Assembly: GCF_024160105.1 (NCBI RefSeq)
Contig: NZ_JAMFTQ010000003.1
Location: forward strand, 124,001-188,000
DNA: 64,000 nt
Reading direction: 5' to 3'
Source of the DNA: Corynebacterium stercoris
GTDB lineage: Bacteria; Actinomycetota; Actinomycetes; Mycobacteriales; Mycobacteriaceae
This document shows, one piece after another, positions 7,672 to 16,251 of the stretch. A program made the position numbers and the translations under genes. The notes below the pieces were generated by a model, which did not search any database, was not told the origin of the DNA, and was given only the letters and a program-made list of their open reading frames with translations. Numbering within the stretch: the stretch's first letter is position 1; every line of letters starts with the position of its first letter.

Positions 7672-8865
7672 CTAGCCCAGCACCCGCTCCCCCACCGCCG
7701 CATACTCCCCCACCTCGGCGGCGAAGGTGGCGTCGTGGCAGGTGAGGATCACGGCGGCGCCGGCGGCGAGGCCTTCGGCGATGAGCGCGTGGGCGCGGGC
7801 GCGGTTGGGGATGTCGAGGCCTACGTCGGGTTCGTCGAGAAGCACGAGCTGGCGCCGCTGCGAGAACACCTGGGCGAGCTGCGCAAGCCGTAGGTGCGCG
7901 GCGGGCAGGTCAAGCGGGTGCTCGTCCGGATCCAGCGTTACGCCGAGGTCGGCGAGCTGGGCCAGGGCCTCGTCATTGCCCACGAACGCGCCGACGGTGG
8001 ATTCGGCGAGTTGGTCCGCGGCGCGTTGCAAAGCCAGCGAGACGGTGATGCCGCGCTCGGCTTCCAGGCCCGGGTTGCCGTCGAGGCCGGCCATTGCACG
8101 CAGGAGTGTGGTCTTGCCGGCGCCGTTCGCGCCGCGCAGCCAGACCACCTCACCGGGTCGCACCCGCAGATCAATTGGTCCCGCGGTGAACACGGGCTCT
8201 TCCGCCGCGCGGAATTGCCACCACTTGCGTTTCTTGCCGCCGCGGGTGGCGGCCACCTCGCCGAGGTCGAGGTCCGGCAGGTCGAGGGCAGTCACCGGCG
8301 CGGGTGAGGCCGTGGTGGTTGGGGTTGGGGTGAAGGGGTGCAAGGAAGCGTCGTGAAGCGAAAGCTGCTCCCCGCGCATGTCGCGCGGGCGGGTGCCCAG
8401 CAGCACGATGCGGGAGGGCAGCGCCTCGAGGAGTGCGGCGATGCGCGCGGCGGAGTCGGTGTCGAGGCCGGCGAAGGGGTCGTCGAGGACGAGGACTGCT
8501 GGCTCGAGGACGGCGACGGCGGCGATGGCCACGCGGCGTGTCTGCCCGCCGGAAAGTTTGGCGGGGTTGCGCTCGGCGAGGTCGCTGAGGTCCGCGGCGG
8601 TGAGGATGCGCTGGCAGCGTTCGAGCATCTCGGCCTGCGGCACGCCGCGCTGCTCGAGACCGACGGCGACCTCCTCGATAACCGTCTCGCGCAGGTACGT
8701 GATGTGGGCAACGGGGTCCTGGCCGACGACGGCGGCATTCGGCCACGTCTCATGAATCTGGTTGGCAAGCGAGGTCAGCCCGGCGCCGGAATCGGCGATG
8801 ATCTGGACGGTGTCGCTGCGCTCGAGGGCGTCCGTGAGCGGGGTGAGGTTGAAGGTCAGAGCCAT
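7672..8865 (-). CDS. ECF transporter ATPase, two fused A domains
   Basis: The 397-residue protein carries two ABC ATPase domains and would energise the adjacent T and S components. The halves are complementary. The N-half keeps LSGGQ (104-108) but its Walker A reads GAGLTS, with Leu30 replacing the Lys, its Walker B ends in DDP rather than DEP, and its H-loop has Thr158. The C-half has intact GANGAGKT (245-252), DEP (344-346) and H-loop His378, but its signature is LPAAH. In an ABC dimer this gives one canonical and one fully degenerate ATP site. ATG 8865 overlaps the end of the T-component gene by 10 bases. It is the last gene of a five-gene operon. Confidence 0.9.
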   Translation of the reverse strand: MALTFNLTPLTDALERSDTVQIIADSGAGLTSLANQIHETWPNAAVVGQDPVAHITYLRETVIEEVAVGLEQRGVPQAEMLERCQRILTAADLSDLAERNPAKLSGGQTRRVAIAAVAVLEPAVLVLDDPFAGLDTDSAARIAALLEALPSRIVLLGTRPRDMRGEQLSLHDASLHPFTPTPTTTASPAPVTALDLPDLDLGEVAATRGGKKRKWWQFRAAEEPVFTAGPIDLRVRPGEVVWLRGANGAGKTTLLRAMAGLDGNPGLEAERGITVSLALQRAADQLAESTVGAFVGNDEALAQLADLGVTLDPDEHPLDLPAAHLRLAQLAQVFSQRRQLVLLDEPDVGLDIPNRARAHALIAEGLAAGAAVILTCHDATFAAEVGEYAAVGERVLG

Positions 8866-9536
8866 ATTGCCACCGCCAGGCAGATGAGGGGCGTGGCCCA
8901 GCGGATGGTGCGCTGCAGGGTGTTGTCGGGGACGGGGCGCAGGACGGTGCGTCGGCCGGGGAGGTCGTAGCCTGCGGTTTCCAGCGCGCGGCCGCGGTGC
9001 GAGCTGAGGGTGAGCAGCTCGGTGAGCACCGGCATGATCAGGTTCGGCACGGAGGTTTTCAGCGTGATCGGGCGCGCTTTGAGGCGGTTTGCGTCGCGTG
9101 TGATGCGGACGCGCTGGCTGCCTTGCGGGAACAGCTGCAGGGTGGAACCGGCGATGTAGCTCAGGCGGTTGCCGCCGGGCAGGATTTGGAGCGCCTTCGC
9201 CAGGTCCGGCACGCGCACGAACGTGCCGGCGGCGAGCAGGCAGGCCATGAGCGCGGTGAAGCGGAGGGCGAGCTCGCCGGCGGTGGCGAGGCCGTCGGCA
9301 GTAATGAGCGGCGCGATCCGCTCCTCGCCGTATGGGGCGTGGATGAGCACCATCGATGCTGCTACCGGTAGCGCCAGGACCACCACGGCGATGATGGGCG
9401 CGAGGTTTCTCGTCTTCGCGGTGGCGACGATCAGGGAGAGAAGCACAATCGCCGCCGATGCGGCCGGGGTGTTGATCCCCATGACGAGGATCCACCCGGA
9501 CGCGCCGACGGCGAGCGCGGTGAGCGGGTTGACCAC
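8856..9536 (-). CDS. ECF transporter transmembrane component (EcfT)
   Basis: The 226-residue membrane protein has about five hydrophobic segments and the EcfT coupling motif SHRGRALETAGY in its C-terminal part, which contacts the ATPases. It begins one base after the stop of the S-component gene and overlaps the ATPase gene, so the three are translationally coupled. EcfT proteins bridge the substrate-binding S subunit to the ATPase pair in vitamin and metal uptake systems. Whether it serves only the adjacent S component or others too cannot be judged here. Confidence 0.88.
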   Translation of the reverse strand: MVNPLTALAVGASGWILVMGINTPAASAAIVLLSLIVATAKTRNLAPIIAVVVLALPVAASMVLIHAPYGEERIAPLITADGLATAGELALRFTALMACLLAAGTFVRVPDLAKALQILPGGNRLSYIAGSTLQLFPQGSQRVRITRDANRLKARPITLKTSVPNLIMPVLTELLTLSSHRGRALETAGYDLPGRRTVLRPVPDNTLQRTIRWATPLICLAVAIWL

Positions 9537-10361
9537 TTAGACGGTGGCGGCGGTAGCGCCTGCGGAGCCCTGGCCCTCACGCGGGGCGAACGCATCCACG
9601 GTGCGCTTCGGCAGCGCCTTGACGGTGAAGAAGGCCACCAGCATGACGATGAGCTTGTCCACCGGGTCAGAGATGAACGCCTGGGTGGTCACCGACGCGA
9701 TGAGGGAGCCGCCCATCTCGCGGAACAGGGACACCAGGGCACCGGTGCCGACGCCGGCGGTGCCGCCGTAGACGAACGCCGCGACCGGGGCGGCCACCAT
9801 GCCGCCGACAACGCCGAGGAGCAGGCCGTAGATGATCACGGTGCCGATGTTCTTGAACGCGTGGAAGCGGTGGATGAACTCGCCGGACAGCCAGCCGATC
9901 AGGGCCGCGCCCGCGGCGAACGGCAGCGCCGCCGGGTTGAGCAGGCCCCACACCACGTTGTTCAGCGCGCCGGTAGTCATGCCCGCAACCGGGCCGGCCA
10001 GCGCGGCGACCAGCACGGTGCCCACCGAGTCCAGGTACAGCGGGAGGCCAGAGGAGCCGACGATCTCGCCGACCACGGAGTTGATGATCATCGCGATCGG
10101 GATGAGGCCCAGCGTGCGCGCCGGCAGCACCGGCACCGTGGCGATGAGCAGCAAAATGGTGCCGATGCCATAGCCCAGCAGCGTGATGATGCCCTGCGTG
10201 GAGCCGGTGACGTTCTCCCAATCCGCCGGGCGGACCAGGACGAGGTAGAGCCAGGTGGCGGCGATGACGGCCGCGCCGGCGATGACGAGACCGCGGCGGG
10301 CCGGGGTCCACTCGGCGCCGCGCGCAGGCTGGCCGGCCGGAGTGGTGGTGGCGGTAGACAT
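9537..10361 (-). CDS. ECF transporter substrate-binding S component, specificity unknown
   Basis: The 274-residue protein has six or more hydrophobic segments and the S-component-like stretch LPLYLDSVGTVLVAALAGP followed by a Gly/Asn-rich helix. The S subunit captures the substrate at high affinity in the membrane. ATG 10361 follows a GGGAG ribosome site; an upstream in-frame ATG at 10397 is less likely. The gene lies between a nucleoside hydrolase and EcfT in one operon, which suggests a nucleoside, pyrimidine or similar base-containing substrate. That specificity is inferred from context only. Confidence 0.82.
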   Translation of the reverse strand: MSTATTTPAGQPARGAEWTPARRGLVIAGAAVIAATWLYLVLVRPADWENVTGSTQGIITLLGYGIGTILLLIATVPVLPARTLGLIPIAMIINSVVGEIVGSSGLPLYLDSVGTVLVAALAGPVAGMTTGALNNVVWGLLNPAALPFAAGAALIGWLSGEFIHRFHAFKNIGTVIIYGLLLGVVGGMVAAPVAAFVYGGTAGVGTGALVSLFREMGGSLIASVTTQAFISDPVDKLIVMLVAFFTVKALPKRTVDAFAPREGQGSAGATAATV

Positions 10362-10462
10362 AGGTGCTCCCTTAAATCGGGTCAAGACGAGGTGCATGCA
10401 ATTGCGGGCGGCCTATGTCACCTCGGCACCCGCGCATTCGGTCAGGGAGTCTAGCAGCCTGT

Positions 10463-11461
10463 TCAGTCCTCGGCCTTGCGGTGGTAACCCGCCGCCAGCG
10501 CCGCGTCACCCGAGAAGAAGTCCGAGTGCGTGGCGCAGGCCCGCTCGAACGCCTCCCACGCTTTGGCGATCTCCGCGCCCGTAATCACCCGCGCATTCGG
10601 TTCGCGTTCCCACATCCCCCTCAGGTCCGCGACGACGGTACCGCGGGTGAGTTCGCTGGTTGGCTCGACATCGATCGTCGCCAAGCAGTCGCTCGTTGCC
10701 ACATCGCCGAGCGCGACGAGCACCGTGAGCAGGTCGTGGATCTGCGCACGGTAGCCCTCCCCCACGTCTTCGTGGAACTCGAAGTAGAACCGCGTGATCT
10801 CCTTCAGGTCCTCCGCAATCGGCGTGGGCCCAAGCTTTTCGACGATCATTTCCAGCCGCTCAGGCTCCAACACCATCTGCTCCGTGGTGTTCAGCGGGCA
10901 GAGCGTGATCGGCGTGTGCGCGGCGGTGAATACTTCCTGCGCCGCGTGCGGATCCACCCAGAAGTTCCACTCCGCCGTGGGCGTGGTGTTGCCCGGGTAG
11001 TTCACCGCCCCGCCCATGACGGTGATGTGTTCGAGCTTGGCGAAGTGCTCCGGGTGCAGCCGCGCGAACGCCGCCAGGTTGGTCGCAGGGCCGGTGACGA
11101 TGAGGTGGAGATCCTCCGTGCCGCGCTCGATCGAGTCGATCCACAGCAGGTCCCAGTCGTGCTCCACATGGCGCTCGGGCGCCGTGACGTAGCCGAGGCC
11201 CGTGTCGCCGTGCGTCTCGGGCGTGGTGGTCAGCGGCAACTTGAGCGGGCCGGGCAGGCCCGCGGCCAGCGGGATCGTGCGCAGCCCGCACTGCGTGAGC
11301 ACCCACGCCGCGTTGCGAGCGCACTGCTGCGCATCGACGTTGCCGGCAGACGTCGTCACGCAGTCCAGCTCTATGCGGCCCGCGTGGTTGAGCGCCGCGA
11401 GGTAGATCAGCGCGTAGGTGTCGTCGATGCCGGGGTCGCAGTCGAGGATGACGCGTGTCAC
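10463..11461 (-). CDS. Inosine/uridine-preferring nucleoside hydrolase family protein
   Basis: The product of 332 residues opens with the calcium-binding hallmark ILDCDPGIDD (near residues 4-14), then has the conserved asparagine-containing VTGPATNLA, the MGGAV motif and a later aspartate in IHDLLTVL. The family hydrolyses the N-glycosidic bond of ribonucleosides to base and ribose for salvage. The GTG start at 11461 overlaps the TGA of the upstream MFS gene (GTGA), so translation is coupled. The ECF transporter genes follow 101 bases downstream on the same strand. Together they suggest uptake and cleavage of a nucleoside-like compound. Confidence 0.9.
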   Translation of the reverse strand: MTRVILDCDPGIDDTYALIYLAALNHAGRIELDCVTTSAGNVDAQQCARNAAWVLTQCGLRTIPLAAGLPGPLKLPLTTTPETHGDTGLGYVTAPERHVEHDWDLLWIDSIERGTEDLHLIVTGPATNLAAFARLHPEHFAKLEHITVMGGAVNYPGNTTPTAEWNFWVDPHAAQEVFTAAHTPITLCPLNTTEQMVLEPERLEMIVEKLGPTPIAEDLKEITRFYFEFHEDVGEGYRAQIHDLLTVLVALGDVATSDCLATIDVEPTSELTRGTVVADLRGMWEREPNARVITGAEIAKAWEAFERACATHSDFFSGDAALAAGYHRKAED

Positions 11462-12774
11462 GGGCGGGCTCCCTTCTGTGCTGCCGGCTGGGTGGGCATG
11501 GTTTCGGTGCCGCCGATCAGCCACACCGCGAGCGCGACCGCCGCCAGCGCGCCGCACACGCCGAACGCCGCGGCGAACCCGGCGACCTGCGCCACCCACC
11601 CGACCACGACGGGTGCGAGGATCTGGCCTGCATCCATCGTCATCTGGTACGTGGACAGCACCTTACCGCCCGAGCGGTCATTGCCGATGATGTCCGCCAG
11701 CACCGCCTGCATCGCCGGGCCCATCAGGCCTGCGCCGACACCTGCGAACGCCGAGATGATCATCAGCGGCCAGAAACTCGTGGAGAAGCCCAGGATGGCC
11801 GTGAAGAGGGCGATCGTGCCCAGGCCCATCGCGATCATGGGGCGTCGGCCCAGCTTGTCCGCGAGCCGGCCCGAAAACTGCAGTATGATCGCCGTGCCAA
11901 CCGCGTATGCCGTCAACGCCAGCCCCGACGCCGCCGCGCCGTGCTCGAACACCGACGCCGCGAACAGCGGCACCACCGCCACACGCGCACCCATGTTGAC
12001 GAATCCGGACACGAACGCCACCGCCAAAAGCGACTTGTACGTGGGCAGCCGCCACGCCTGGGTGAACTGCATCGCCGGCTTGGTGGGCGGCAGCGGCTGC
12101 GCGCCAGGCTTCGGGTTGGTGAGTAGCCAGACGATCAGCGCCGCCAGCGCCACGCCCAGGCCGTATACCGCAAACGGGATGCGGTACCCCAGAAACGACA
12201 GCGCCGCGCCGATAATCGGACCGAAGATGTTGCCCAGCAGGAACGCGGTAGCGTAGATCGCATTCGCCCGGCCGCGGATACTTGGCGGCGTCACCCGCAC
12301 GATCAGCGCCTGCGCCGACAGCGTGAACATCGTCGAGCCGAAGCCCGCGAAGAACCGCAGCGCCAGGATGTGCCAGTACGCCTGCGCGAACGCCACGAAG
12401 AACGTGCCGATAGCCACGATCAGCAGGCCCGTTATATACACCGGCCGCGACCCCAGCTTGTCCACCAGCCGGCCCGCCCCCGGCGCGCCGATCAGCCGCG
12501 CCAGCGCAAACGCCGAGATCACCGCACCCGCCGCGGCCATCGACACGTTGAAGCTCACCGCGAACTGCGGCAGCACCGGCGCGATAAAGCCGTACCCCAA
12601 CGCGATGATGAACGCCGCAATCGACAGCACCCAGATTGTGCGCGGGATCGGCGGTTTGGGGGTGTCGGTGGTGGTGCCGGCTGCTGAGCTGGCGGCTGGT
12701 TCGCTGCTGGTTGCTGCGTTGCCGGCTGCTGCGCTGGCGGCTGGCGGTTGGCCAGGTTGCTGAGGCGTGGTCAT
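11458..12774 (-). CDS. MFS transporter (drug-efflux type)
   Basis: The 438-residue protein has a 45-residue Ala/Ser/Thr/Pro-rich cytoplasmic N-terminus and 12 predicted membrane helices. MFS loop motifs are clear: GRLVDKLGSRPV between helices 2 and 3, and the duplicated GRLADKLGRRP in the second half. The fold is typical of 12-TM proton antiporters exporting drugs or metabolites. It is the first gene of the minus-strand operon that continues into the nucleoside hydrolase and ECF genes. A nucleoside-related substrate is possible but not shown by the sequence. Confidence 0.87.
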   Translation of the reverse strand: MTTPQQPGQPPAASAAAGNAATSSEPAASSAAGTTTDTPKPPIPRTIWVLSIAAFIIALGYGFIAPVLPQFAVSFNVSMAAAGAVISAFALARLIGAPGAGRLVDKLGSRPVYITGLLIVAIGTFFVAFAQAYWHILALRFFAGFGSTMFTLSAQALIVRVTPPSIRGRANAIYATAFLLGNIFGPIIGAALSFLGYRIPFAVYGLGVALAALIVWLLTNPKPGAQPLPPTKPAMQFTQAWRLPTYKSLLAVAFVSGFVNMGARVAVVPLFAASVFEHGAAASGLALTAYAVGTAIILQFSGRLADKLGRRPMIAMGLGTIALFTAILGFSTSFWPLMIISAFAGVGAGLMGPAMQAVLADIIGNDRSGGKVLSTYQMTMDAGQILAPVVVGWVAQVAGFAAAFGVCGALAAVALAVWLIGGTETMPTQPAAQKGARP

Positions 12775-12996
12775 AGCGCTCGCTAGCGTAGCCCGTTCCC
12801 TGGCGGGGTGGGTGGCGGGCCGGGTGCGCGGGTGGTTGGTTCCGGGGTGGCAGGGTGGGGTTTAGCCGGGTTTGTGGCCGAGCGGGGCCGGAAGGTCTGT
12901 TCGCCCGCTCAGCAACCACGCAACCAAGCCCAGGTTTCGCACACACGTTCTACTCGCCCAATCCCCGTGCCGGACCCACCCCGTAACGTGCGGGTC

Positions 12997-13521
12997 ATGT
13001 TCAACACAGCATTCGGTTCCACCGCACACAAGTCCCCCCGCCCCTCCAACTACACCCCGCTGACCACGCCCGAAGCGATCGCCGCTGAGATCGAGGAACT
13101 CTACTCCGAGACCCTCGAGCGTCTCGATGCCGTCATCCACCACCCGCGCAGCCTCGCGCGCCCGCAGGCCACCTGGCGGCCGCCGACAAAACTGCTACCG
13201 CGGATCGGCTCCGGCCCGCAGCTGTCCATTGCGGTCACGCGCCGCCGCGTCGGCCCGCGCGCGCAGGCCCGCATCCGCGGTTACGGCGAAACGCAGGTCC
13301 CGGCGTACGTCATCGAGCTGCGCATCACCGACGCATCCGGGCTGCCGGCCGATCGCCGCTACACGGAGGCGTGGGTGCGCGCGCTAATCGACGACACTGA
13401 TATCAGCGCCGTCCACGAGCTCCCGTCGGCACGCGCGGCGACGTACGTCTGGCTTGTCGACGGCTCCTACACACCCATCCCGTCGCCTTCTTCCCTGTTC
13501 GAGGGGATGGTCGCGGCCTAG
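12997..13521 (+). CDS. Hypothetical protein, 174 aa
   Basis: The frame is open further upstream, but ATG 12997 lies seven bases after a TAACGT -10-like hexamer (12984-12989), fitting a leaderless start. The protein is soluble and has no signal peptide. Its N-terminal part is helical, with an acidic stretch IAAEIEELYSETLERLD. An arginine-rich central region follows, then a beta-rich C-terminus ending in a hydrophobic, aromatic VWLVDGSYTPIP. I do not recognise the family. It converges on the acidic protein gene at 13552, with 30 bases between. Confidence 0.72.
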   Translation: MFNTAFGSTAHKSPRPSNYTPLTTPEAIAAEIEELYSETLERLDAVIHHPRSLARPQATWRPPTKLLPRIGSGPQLSIAVTRRRVGPRAQARIRGYGETQVPAYVIELRITDASGLPADRRYTEAWVRALIDDTDISAVHELPSARAATYVWLVDGSYTPIPSPSSLFEGMVAA

Positions 13522-13551
13522 CGGCTCGCGGGACGGGTGCGCTCGCAGCGG

Positions 13552-14469
13552 CTAGATCTCGTCTTCGGTGTCGACGGCACGGTCGGGGTCGATGCCGGTC
13601 GGGGCGTCGTCGTCCTCGAAGTCCATGGCGTCGACGGTTTCGAAGTCGAGACCGTCGTCGTCGAGGTCGTCGTCGAGCTCCACCTCGTCGCCCTCGTCGA
13701 GCTCGTCGTCCTCGTCGTCCTCCTCGCCGTGGTCGTCTGCGCCGAAGATGTCGTAGACATCGGGCTCGTCGAAGTCGTTGTCGACAGGCAGGAGCTGGGA
13801 TTCCCAGTCCTCGGCGTGGTCGGCGGCCAGGGAGAGCACCTCGAAGAGGCGGTCGAAATCGGAGAAGCGGCCGAGGTCCAGGATCTCGGACTCATCGACA
13901 ACCTCGGCGTGGATGGCTTCGAAGAGGCGGATGCGGTCTTCGTCGGAAAGCTCGGCGTCCCCGTCGGACTCCCACAGCTCGCCGATTGCGTCGTCCATCA
14001 TGTCGTCGTAGGAGTCGGTGAGGGCAACGAACTGCACCTCGGCGCAGGGCACGCCGTCGACGACCTCGACCAGCACCTGCAGCTCGGCGTTCTCGCCGAC
14101 CTCGGCGCGCACCAGCTGCGGGTTCACGCGGTCCTGGAAGAACTCCAGGTCGCCGATGCGCTCGTCGGTGCCTTCGAGCAGGTCGCGCAGCACGGTCACC
14201 ACCTGGTCGGTGGCCACGTGGTCCGCCACCGTCTGCACCGCATTCTCGACGGAGAAGACGACGGAGACCAGCACGGCCTCGAACTCGTCGTCGTCCTCAT
14301 CCACGTCCGCAGCGGCGATGTACACGTTCGCGGCGGGCAGGTGCGGGTCGATCTCCACGAACTGGATCTCCACATCTGCCGTGATGGGAACGAACATGGT
14401 CTCGTCGTGCACGCGGGATTCAATACCGTCGCGGTCAAGCGCGGCAGCAAGGTCCTCGAAAAAGCTCAT
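13552..14469 (-). CDS. Conserved unknown protein with a highly acidic C-terminal tail
   Basis: The product of 305 residues starts MSFFEDLAAALDRDGIESRV. It has an ordered N-terminal portion of about 200 residues, which resembles a duplicated YbjN-like or secretion-chaperone-like alpha/beta fold, and a tail of almost only Asp and Glu from about residue 225 on. ATG 14469 is preceded by AGGGGTACGGCC; an upstream in-frame start is ignored because the conserved-looking sequence begins at this Met. The YbjN-like reading is weak. The acidic tail may bind basic proteins, metals or stabilise the protein in the cytoplasm. Confidence 0.8.
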   Translation of the reverse strand: MSFFEDLAAALDRDGIESRVHDETMFVPITADVEIQFVEIDPHLPAANVYIAAADVDEDDDEFEAVLVSVVFSVENAVQTVADHVATDQVVTVLRDLLEGTDERIGDLEFFQDRVNPQLVRAEVGENAELQVLVEVVDGVPCAEVQFVALTDSYDDMMDDAIGELWESDGDAELSDEDRIRLFEAIHAEVVDESEILDLGRFSDFDRLFEVLSLAADHAEDWESQLLPVDNDFDEPDVYDIFGADDHGEEDDEDDELDEGDEVELDDDLDDDGLDFETVDAMDFEDDDAPTGIDPDRAVDTEDEI

Positions 14470-14541
14470 GGCCGTACCCCTACCTTCCAGTTGTCGTGAG
14501 GCGTGCCCCAGCCTAGCCACCAAACGGGCACGCCGGAACCC

Positions 14542-16131
14542 TTATGCGTCCGAAATGTTCTCGCCCGGCAGCCCGAAGCCGAACACGAAGGCCAGGGACT
14601 CGGCCAGATCGGCGCGGCTGTTGCCCCACTCGCGCATGTCGAACTCCTCCCACGCGCGCCGCTGATCCGCTTTCGGGTCCAGCTCAACGTAGGATTCGCG
14701 GTCCACCACCAGGGTCGCGCGTCCGGGCACGTCCTCGTTGCGGAAGCCGTACTCAGGCCACTCCTCCCCCGGCGCGCCGGTGTGGAAGAAGGAGCCCCAG
14801 TGGTACTGCATGACCTCCTTGACCTCCTCGTAGCCCTCGGAGGAGCCGAGGCGGTCGATGCGGGAGGCGCGGGTGGCGCGCGGGTCGCCGAACACCGCGC
14901 CCAGGTCGGCGGTGTGCATGGCGCCCAGGCCCAGGCGCCGCATTGTTTCGGAGGCGTAGGCGAAGCGGTACATCCACGTCCGCGCCACGCGCCGGTGTGC
15001 CGTGGCCAGCATCACCGACGGCGCCCAGAACACGGCGTCGGCGATGAGATCGGCGAAATCGGCGCGGCCCAGCGCGTCACCGTAGGCGTCGATCACTAGC
15101 TGGGCGTTCTCCGGGTCGTACACGTCGAGCGCCCGGCGCGCGGCCCGGTGCCGCTGCTTCGTGGTCTGATAAATCGCCTTGGCAAAGCTGGTTTCCTCGG
15201 CGTTGGTGCCGATGATGAGTGGCACCGCCGCCTGCCTGCCGCCCTCGAACGTGTCGATCGGGTGTTCCGGCAGGGTCACGCCGTCCACCGTTGGCATGAA
15301 GCTGGTGTTTAGCTGCACCAGTTCCCTGCTGTTGAGCAGCATCGACTGCCCGGTCCGCACCAGGTCCTCGGCGTCGGCGTCGCGCAGGTCCTCGAGCGTC
15401 GATAAGCGGGACATGCCCATGCCGTCGATCAGCGCGCGCACCCACATCGCAGCCTGCACTCGCGAGTGCACGCTTGCCGACGGCGGGGACTGCGCGACCG
15501 CCCCGTGGAACAGGCCCCGCGCGGCCGGGGCGCACATGAGGTGGATCACGGCGGCGCCGCCGGCGGATTCGCCCATGATGGTCACGCGCGACGGGTCGCC
15601 GCCGAAGTTCGCGATGTTCGCCGCGACCCACTTGAGCGCGAGGATCTGGTCGAGCATCGCCGGATTCGCCGCGCAATCCGGGCCGATGGAGCGGAAGTCC
15701 AGGTAGCCCAGCACGCCGAGGCGGAAGTTCACGGAGACGTAGACCACGTCCGTCGCCAAGGAGAGGTGGTAGCCGCGCAGCACTTTCTCGTTGCTGGCGC
15801 CGGTGACAAAGGTGCCCCCGTGGAAGTACACGACGACGGGGAGTTCGTCGTCGGTATCGGGGCGCACAATGTCGAGTGTGAGGCAGTCCTCGGTGCCGAT
15901 GACAGTGTCCTTCCAGCCGAAGCTGCCCTGCATCGCGGGCGGGGCAAAGCGGGAGGCGTCGCGCACGCCGCGCCACGGCTCGGCGGGACGCGGGGCACGG
16001 AAGCGGCACTCCCCCGTCGTCGATGCGCCGTACGGCACGCCCCTCCACGTGCGCACCCCTGTACGGTCGTGGAGAATGCCGCGCACGGTGCCCGCGGTGG
16101 TGGGCACGTTGAAAGTTGTCGCAGCGTTCAC
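14542..16131 (-). CDS. Type-B carboxylesterase (alpha/beta-hydrolase)
   Basis: The product of 529 residues has the oxyanion-hole motif YFHGGTFVTG, the nucleophile elbow GESAGG, and a C-terminal MHTADLGAVFGD stretch carrying the catalytic His, with an acidic member near NAEETSF. The family hydrolyses carboxylic esters; substrates are rarely predictable. No signal peptide is visible, so it is cytoplasmic. GTG 16131 is preferred because TAGGCT (minus strand, 16144-16139) ends seven bases upstream. An in-frame GTG at 16158 would add nine residues. It is a single gene with no obvious partner. Confidence 0.9.
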   Translation of the reverse strand: MNAATTFNVPTTAGTVRGILHDRTGVRTWRGVPYGASTTGECRFRAPRPAEPWRGVRDASRFAPPAMQGSFGWKDTVIGTEDCLTLDIVRPDTDDELPVVVYFHGGTFVTGASNEKVLRGYHLSLATDVVYVSVNFRLGVLGYLDFRSIGPDCAANPAMLDQILALKWVAANIANFGGDPSRVTIMGESAGGAAVIHLMCAPAARGLFHGAVAQSPPSASVHSRVQAAMWVRALIDGMGMSRLSTLEDLRDADAEDLVRTGQSMLLNSRELVQLNTSFMPTVDGVTLPEHPIDTFEGGRQAAVPLIIGTNAEETSFAKAIYQTTKQRHRAARRALDVYDPENAQLVIDAYGDALGRADFADLIADAVFWAPSVMLATAHRRVARTWMYRFAYASETMRRLGLGAMHTADLGAVFGDPRATRASRIDRLGSSEGYEEVKEVMQYHWGSFFHTGAPGEEWPEYGFRNEDVPGRATLVVDRESYVELDPKADQRRAWEEFDMREWGNSRADLAESLAFVFGFGLPGENISDA

Positions 16132-16251
16132 ACCCTCAAGCCTAGCTACCAAGATCACAATTCAATTACCGCGGGAATGGCGTGGCCTGTGCAGATGCTG
16201 CACTTTTCGCGATTGTCCTAGCCGGACCCCGAGGCCCTACAAGGAGGCGCC

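Noticed and set aside
13570-13760. GTCGTC-like tandem repeat tract
   Set aside because: It is the codon-level result of the Asp/Glu tail of the protein at 13552-14469, not a CRISPR array or intergenic repeat.
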